Below, piece by piece: positions 33,761 through 37,090 of a DNA stretch of 37,090 nucleotides (the stretch's first letter is position 1; every line of letters starts with the position of its first letter). The notes under the pieces are model-generated. The model searched no databases, was not told where the DNA came from, and saw only the letters and a program-made list of their open reading frames with translations. Source of the DNA: Mucilaginibacter sp. (GTDB lineage Bacteria > Bacteroidota > Bacteroidia > Sphingobacteriales > Sphingobacteriaceae). The stretch is taken from contig JAQBOP010000386.1 in assembly GCA_028287975.1 (NCBI GenBank), positions 1-37,090 of the forward strand, written 5' to 3'. The translations under genes and the position numbers were made by a program.

Positions 33761-34348
33761 TTAATTTGCCATGGATTTATTTAGCGATGCGATAACCGAC
33801 TGTACTCCATTATTAACATTTGTAAGATACTCTGCTATCTTTTTTCGCCCAAAATCAACTGACGGTTCAAACCCCATATGATCTTTTCGATAAAGGTGAA
33901 GTAAATATTCAGGACTACGTTGATAAACGCCTATGGCTCTAAAGGTCCTATTTTCCGGCACGAAAAATATATCAAATACCTTATAGCTGTAATAGTTATT
34001 CCCACATGTAACCTTAATAGACATCAATAAATAAAACTTGTACTTAACCAAAGCCAATGATGTTGTGGTCATTTTAAATTCAAGTCCTGCCCGTACCAGT
34101 ATTAAAGCGTTTGGGTCTTTGTCTTTTGACAAAGTATCCGGCATGCAAAACTTACAATAACTTAAGCGCCATTTTTCCGCGACCGTATCCAACTGTGCCT
34201 TAGTATGCTGTTTTACAATTATGCTGTCTGCATATACTAATCTATCATCGACCATTGGCATATTAATTATCGCTGTGTCGATTTTCTTTTGGCCGAACCC
34301 TGTTTTCGCTATTATCAGGAGTAATATGATAATTATAGGTGTTTTCAT
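33761..34348 (-). CDS. Exported hypothetical protein, possibly DUF4468-like, 195 aa
   Basis: A signal peptide (IIIILLLIIAKTGFGQ) is followed by a mixed alpha/beta domain. The pattern, an N-terminal strand DDRLVYADSIIVKQ, a helix KAQLDTVAEKWRLSY, then long strands ending in YKFYLLMSIKVTCGNNYYSYKVFDIFF, recalls the TBP-like DUF4468 domain of Bacteroidota exported proteins, but this is recognition by shape only. A CKFC pair near residue 70 might be a disulfide or a metal site. The gene lies upstream of rsgA on the same strand with a 36-nt gap that contains the rsgA promoter. Confidence 0.75.
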   Translation of the reverse strand: MKTPIIIILLLIIAKTGFGQKKIDTAIINMPMVDDRLVYADSIIVKQHTKAQLDTVAEKWRLSYCKFCMPDTLSKDKDPNALILVRAGLEFKMTTTSLALVKYKFYLLMSIKVTCGNNYYSYKVFDIFFVPENRTFRAIGVYQRSPEYLLHLYRKDHMGFEPSVDFGRKKIAEYLTNVNNGVQSVIASLNKSMAN

Positions 34349-34481
34349 TTGACGAGTAATTTATTAAAAATATTAAACATCATTTCATAAAGACCCAACA
34401 AATAATTTTTACTTTAGCTTATAATCAAATAGTTAACAGATATTTGGTTATAATATATTATCACAATTTTATTTAATTGCC

Positions 34482-35531
34482 ATGCATTTTAAAAAGCCCC
34501 TGATTTTTATTATTGCTTTTGCCGCCTTCACGGCGTGCAAAAAAACCGATACCAAGCAAGATACAACCGTTACCCCGCCGGTTATTACACCACCCATTGT
34601 TAAACCAACGGGTACAGATATATATGTTACCGGCACCATCACTACTACCAAGAATATAACCGTAGCGGCTTATTGGAAAAATGGGGTGGCTCATTTACTG
34701 GCAGATAGTACACTATATTCGTTTACCAATGCTATTGCCGTTAAGGATACCGACGTTTATATTGTAGGCATGGTAGACAATGTTGCCACTTATTGGAAAA
34801 ATGGGATACCCAGCCATCTACCCAACTGTACAGAGGCAAATGCCATTACCATTAGCGGACAGGATGTTTATATCGGGGGTATGAGTTACGACGTCTCATT
34901 ATATCACCCTGCTTATTGGAAAAACGGAGCAGCTGTGATATTCACCGATCAATCATGTAACATGGTCAGCGGTATAGCTGTCGTTGGCTCGGATATTTAT
35001 CTGTCCGGTAATGTTGGTTCATCGGGAGGTTTCCAAACGGCGACTTACTGGAAAAATAAAGTACCGGTATCGGTGGCGTCGAATTTGCCGGGCAGCCCTG
35101 TCCCTTATTATCCAAGGAATGTTACCATTGGTGTGGCAGGCACTGACGTTTACATTAACGGGAATGTTCAAAACAAGGCCGGCGATCAGGTCATAGCAAC
35201 CTATTGGAAAAATGGGGTAAGCATCCCATTGATGACCGATCAAACCATGTCGTCCGAAGCGAATAACATAACCGTTAACGGTAGTGATGTATACGCCACC
35301 GGCTATTATGATTATTTTGCCATGTACTGGAAAAACGGCATCGCTAATAAAATTACTGACGGCACACAACAGTTTACGGCTACCGCCCTTATGGTTAACA
35401 ACAGCATCGTCTATATATCAGGTACAAAGGGGTATTCGGACACAAGAGCCGTATATTGGAAAAACAATACGCTTACCCAACTTTCATCGAAATCCTCGAC
35501 AGCCGCGGGGATAGCGGTTGTGCAGCATTAG
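34482..35531 (+). CDS. YWKNG-repeat lipoprotein 3, diverged paralogue
   Basis: Third member of the family, 349 residues, with lipobox FTAC followed by KKTDTKQ and a Thr/Pro-rich linker. It again has seven YWKN motifs (AAYWKNGVA first, AVYWKNNTL last) and seven D-V/I-Y strands (TDIYVTG first), ending in the lone strand AAGIAVV. Repeats here are closer to one another and less like copies 1 and 2, so this copy split off earlier or has been homogenised. A candidate -7 (GATATTTG, 34439-34446) lies 35 nt upstream. It is separated from copies 1-2 by two minus-strand genes. Confidence 0.85.
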   Translation: MHFKKPLIFIIAFAAFTACKKTDTKQDTTVTPPVITPPIVKPTGTDIYVTGTITTTKNITVAAYWKNGVAHLLADSTLYSFTNAIAVKDTDVYIVGMVDNVATYWKNGIPSHLPNCTEANAITISGQDVYIGGMSYDVSLYHPAYWKNGAAVIFTDQSCNMVSGIAVVGSDIYLSGNVGSSGGFQTATYWKNKVPVSVASNLPGSPVPYYPRNVTIGVAGTDVYINGNVQNKAGDQVIATYWKNGVSIPLMTDQTMSSEANNITVNGSDVYATGYYDYFAMYWKNGIANKITDGTQQFTATALMVNNSIVYISGTKGYSDTRAVYWKNNTLTQLSSKSSTAAGIAVVQH

Positions 35532-35580
35532 GCATTGATTATGTTATTTTTTGTTGAAAAGCACTTTTTTTATTTTATGC

Positions 35581-35612
35581 TTGCTTATTAAAAATATATC
35601 TACTTACTTTAC
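35581..35612 (+). promoter_or_regulatory. Candidate promoter of the threonine operon
   Basis: TTG (35581-35583), a 21-nt spacer, then TACTTTAC, which matches the first six positions of TAnnTTTG. The expected start near 35619 falls just before the leader ATG. The preceding gap (35532-35580) is AT-rich, with a T run but no clear hairpin. Confidence 0.4.
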
Positions 35613-35621
35613 AGACATTAT

Positions 35622-35687
35622 ATGAAACTGATTAACACAACAACCACATCGATTACAACCACCGGCAAAAGCCACGGAGGAAGATAA
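35622..35687 (+). CDS. thrL: Threonine operon leader peptide, 21 aa
   Basis: A short ORF too small for the ORF track encodes MKLINTTTTSITTTG plus six more residues. It holds seven Thr and two Ile codons in the first 14 positions, including runs of four and three Thr, the classic composition of a thr leader peptide, where scarce Thr-tRNA or Ile-tRNA stalls the ribosome. It lies 85 nt upstream of the thrA-type gene, with a strong terminator between. The stop codon overlaps the region that can pair with the terminator. The symbol is given by analogy to the enterobacterial leader; homology is not implied. Confidence 0.87.
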   Translation: MKLINTTTTSITTTGKSHGGR

Positions 35688-35736
35688 TCGTATGGTATAA
35701 AACATAAAAAGAAAACCACATGAACGCCTTCCTCCA
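35676..35736 (+). promoter_or_regulatory. Antiterminator pairing in the thr leader
   Basis: GGAGGAAG (35676-35683), the last sense codons of the leader ORF, is perfectly complementary to CTTCCTCC (35729-35736) in the left arm and loop of the terminator. A ribosome stalled on the Thr codons would leave GGAGGAAG free to pair and block the terminator; one that reaches the stop would cover it. Confidence 0.75.
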
Positions 35737-35760
35737 CCAAGAGGAAGGCGTTTTGTTTTA
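35723..35760 (+). terminator. Attenuator terminator of the threonine operon
   Basis: aacgccttcctc / gaggaaggcgtt, a perfect 12-bp stem with a 6-nt loop, followed by TTGTTTTA. It sits between the leader peptide and thrA, where it would stop transcription when threonine is sufficient. Confidence 0.92.
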
Positions 35761-35772
35761 AATAACCCTGTA

Positions 35773-37090
35773 ATGAAAATTCTAAAATTTGGCGGGACAT
35801 CCGTAGGTTCGGCTCAAAGTATTCAAACCCTGTTAAACATCTTAAAAGATGAAACAAAACAATCCGGCGCTGATAAACCCGTAGTGGTGCTATCCGCTAT
35901 GAGCGGCGTAACCAACCTGTTAATAGCGATGGCTGAAGAGGCTGCCAAAGGCAATGATTTTACCGCGCAACTGGCCGAATTGGAGAAACGGCACTTTGAC
36001 GCGGCTAAAAGCCTGCTCGGGATTCGCGATCAAAACCCGGCCCTGACCCGCCTGAAGATCAACTTTAATCACCTGGAAGAATTATTGCAGGGCATATTAA
36101 CCCTGCGCGAACTTACCCAAAAAACTCGCGACCTGGTGATCAGTTACGGCGAGCGCTGCTCTACCCTGATGATCAGCAAAATAGCGGCGCAATATTTTCC
36201 GGCTGTTTTTGTTGATGCGTCGGAAGTTATTAAAACCGATAGCTCGTTCGGCCAGGCTAAGGTTAATACCGAATTGACCGAGCAATTGATCCGTGGCCTT
36301 TACCGCGAGAATAAAGATCAGATATTATTTGTTACCGGCTTTATTGGCAGTAACGATGCGGGGCAGATAACCACACTGGGCCGTGGTGGGAGCGACTATA
36401 CCGCCGCCATATTTGGGGCGGCGCTTAACGCGTCAGAGATCCAGATCTGGACCGATGTTAACGGCATGATGACCGCCGACCCGCGCATGGTTAAAAAGGC
36501 ATTTTCGCTATCAGAGCTTACTTATACCGAGGCAATGGAGCTTTCTTACTTTGGCGCCAAGGTGATCTATCCGCCAACCATGATCCCGGCTTTTTTGAAG
36601 AAGATCCCTATCGTTATAAAAAATACTTTCGAGCCTGAATTTGCGGGCACTATCATACAGCATGATTGCAAACCATCAAACCTGGCTATCAAAGGCATTT
36701 CATCTATCAACAATATCAGCATCTTAAATGTTGAAGGCAGCGGCATGGTGGGTAAGTCGGGTTTTAGCGGCAGGCTGTTCTCTTTGCTGGCGCGCGAGCA
36801 GATCAACGTGATATTAATTACGCAATCATCGTCAGAGCATAGCATAACCTTTGCGGTGCAGCCCGGCGATACTGAGCGCGCCCGCCAGGTCATAGAACAC
36901 GAGTTTGAACTGGAACTACTGGCTAAAAAACTAGAGCATGTCGAAATAGAAAAAGATTTGGCCATACTTGCCGTAGTTGGCGAGAATATGAAGGAAACTC
37001 CGGGTGTATCCGGCAAGCTGTTCCATTCGCTGGGCCGTAATGGCGTAAATGTAAGGGCTATAGCGCAAGGATCGTCAGAGTATAATATTT
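35773..37090 (+). CDS. thrA: Aspartokinase (probably bifunctional aspartokinase/homoserine dehydrogenase I), 5' part
   Basis: The gene runs off the window, so the ORF track lacks it. The aspartokinase domain begins MKILKFGGTSVGSAQ, followed by VVVLSAMSGVTNLL, YGERCSTLMIS, TLGRGGSDYTAA, WTDVNGMMTADPR and AMELSYFGAKVIYPPT. Two ACT-type segments follow (ISILNVEGSGMVG and LAILAVVGENMKETPGVSGKLF), the usual allosteric region. About 439 codons are present. A homoserine dehydrogenase domain beyond the edge is expected from the threonine leader and the family, but is not seen. It catalyses the first step of the aspartate-family pathway towards threonine and is regulated by the attenuator upstream. 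Confidence 0.93.
   Translation, partial: MKILKFGGTSVGSAQSIQTLLNILKDETKQSGADKPVVVLSAMSGVTNLLIAMAEEAAKGNDFTAQLAELEKRHFDAAKSLLGIRDQNPALTRLKINFNHLEELLQGILTLRELTQKTRDLVISYGERCSTLMISKIAAQYFPAVFVDASEVIKTDSSFGQAKVNTELTEQLIRGLYRENKDQILFVTGFIGSNDAGQITTLGRGGSDYTAAIFGAALNASEIQIWTDVNGMMTADPRMVKKAFSLSELTYTEAMELSYFGAKVIYPPTMIPAFLKKIPIVIKNTFEPEFAGTIIQHDCKPSNLAIKGISSINNISILNVEGSGMVGKSGFSGRLFSLLAREQINVILITQSSSEHSITFAVQPGDTERARQVIEHEFELELLAKKLEHVEIEKDLAILAVVGENMKETPGVSGKLFHSLGRNGVNVRAIAQGSSEYNI

Noticed and set aside
30840-35470. Recurrent TATTGGAAAAATGG DNA as a DNA-level repeat or binding site
   Set aside because: Every copy is the in-frame codons for YWKNG within three related proteins, so protein repeat structure explains it; only its recombination potential remains.
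35618-35857. 79-residue minus-strand ORF over the thr leader
   Set aside because: It is antisense to the leader peptide, the attenuator and the thrA start, all of which have strong independent support.

Overview
The window looks like a chromosomal housekeeping segment from a Bacteroidota bacterium, most likely Sphingobacteriaceae (a Mucilaginibacter- or Pedobacter-like genome). Reasons: repeated matches to the Bacteroidota promoter -7 element TAnnTTTG, almost no Shine-Dalgarno sequences, lipoprotein signal peptides ending in A/T-C-K, futalosine-pathway menaquinone genes, and the general gene content. Genus-level placement is inference from style, not from a search. I see no IS element, prophage, CRISPR array or plasmid origin.

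Layout. 1-41 is the end of an acyl-CoA synthetase-like gene and its terminator. 230-302 is an initiator tRNA on the minus strand, which shares a symmetrical divergent promoter with era (448-1323); der follows. A minus-strand S41 protease lies back to back with murQ. Then come a conserved hypothetical, a Bax-inhibitor-1 membrane protein and an L,D-transpeptidase-like protein, converging on an exported amidohydrolase. 9073-14165 is a methionine block: promoter, SAM-I riboswitch, metH, metF. Next are two minus-strand exported proteins and the futalosine-pathway pair mqnB-mqnD. From 17560, on plus: a 6-pyruvoyltetrahydropterin synthase-type gene, folE, fabD, a very large NtrY-like histidine kinase, a TPR-like exported protein and a Prc/Tsp-type protease. 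26643-29320 is an overlapping DNA repair pair (ligase-associated exonuclease and ATP-dependent ligase). After a kelch protein come two tandem lipoproteins and one separated paralogue built from YWKNG repeats, with rsgA and a small exported protein between. The window ends in a threonine operon: leader peptide, attenuator and the start of a thrA-type aspartokinase.

Themes. (1) Many intergenic gaps are filled, stop codon to start codon, by long imperfect palindromes whose sequences differ from gap to gap but whose architecture (short units repeated in one arm and inverted in the other) is shared. One lies in frame inside mqnD and another supplies the mqnD C-terminus. (2) The threonine leader shows a complete ribosome-stalling attenuator, including an 8-nt antiterminator match next to the leader stop codon. 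(3) The three YWKNG lipoproteins each have exactly seven repeats, with an offset between first and last units that fits a closed seven-bladed propeller; their function is unknown to me. Every gap is shorter than 300 bases; gap contents are described in the repeat and regulatory entries.
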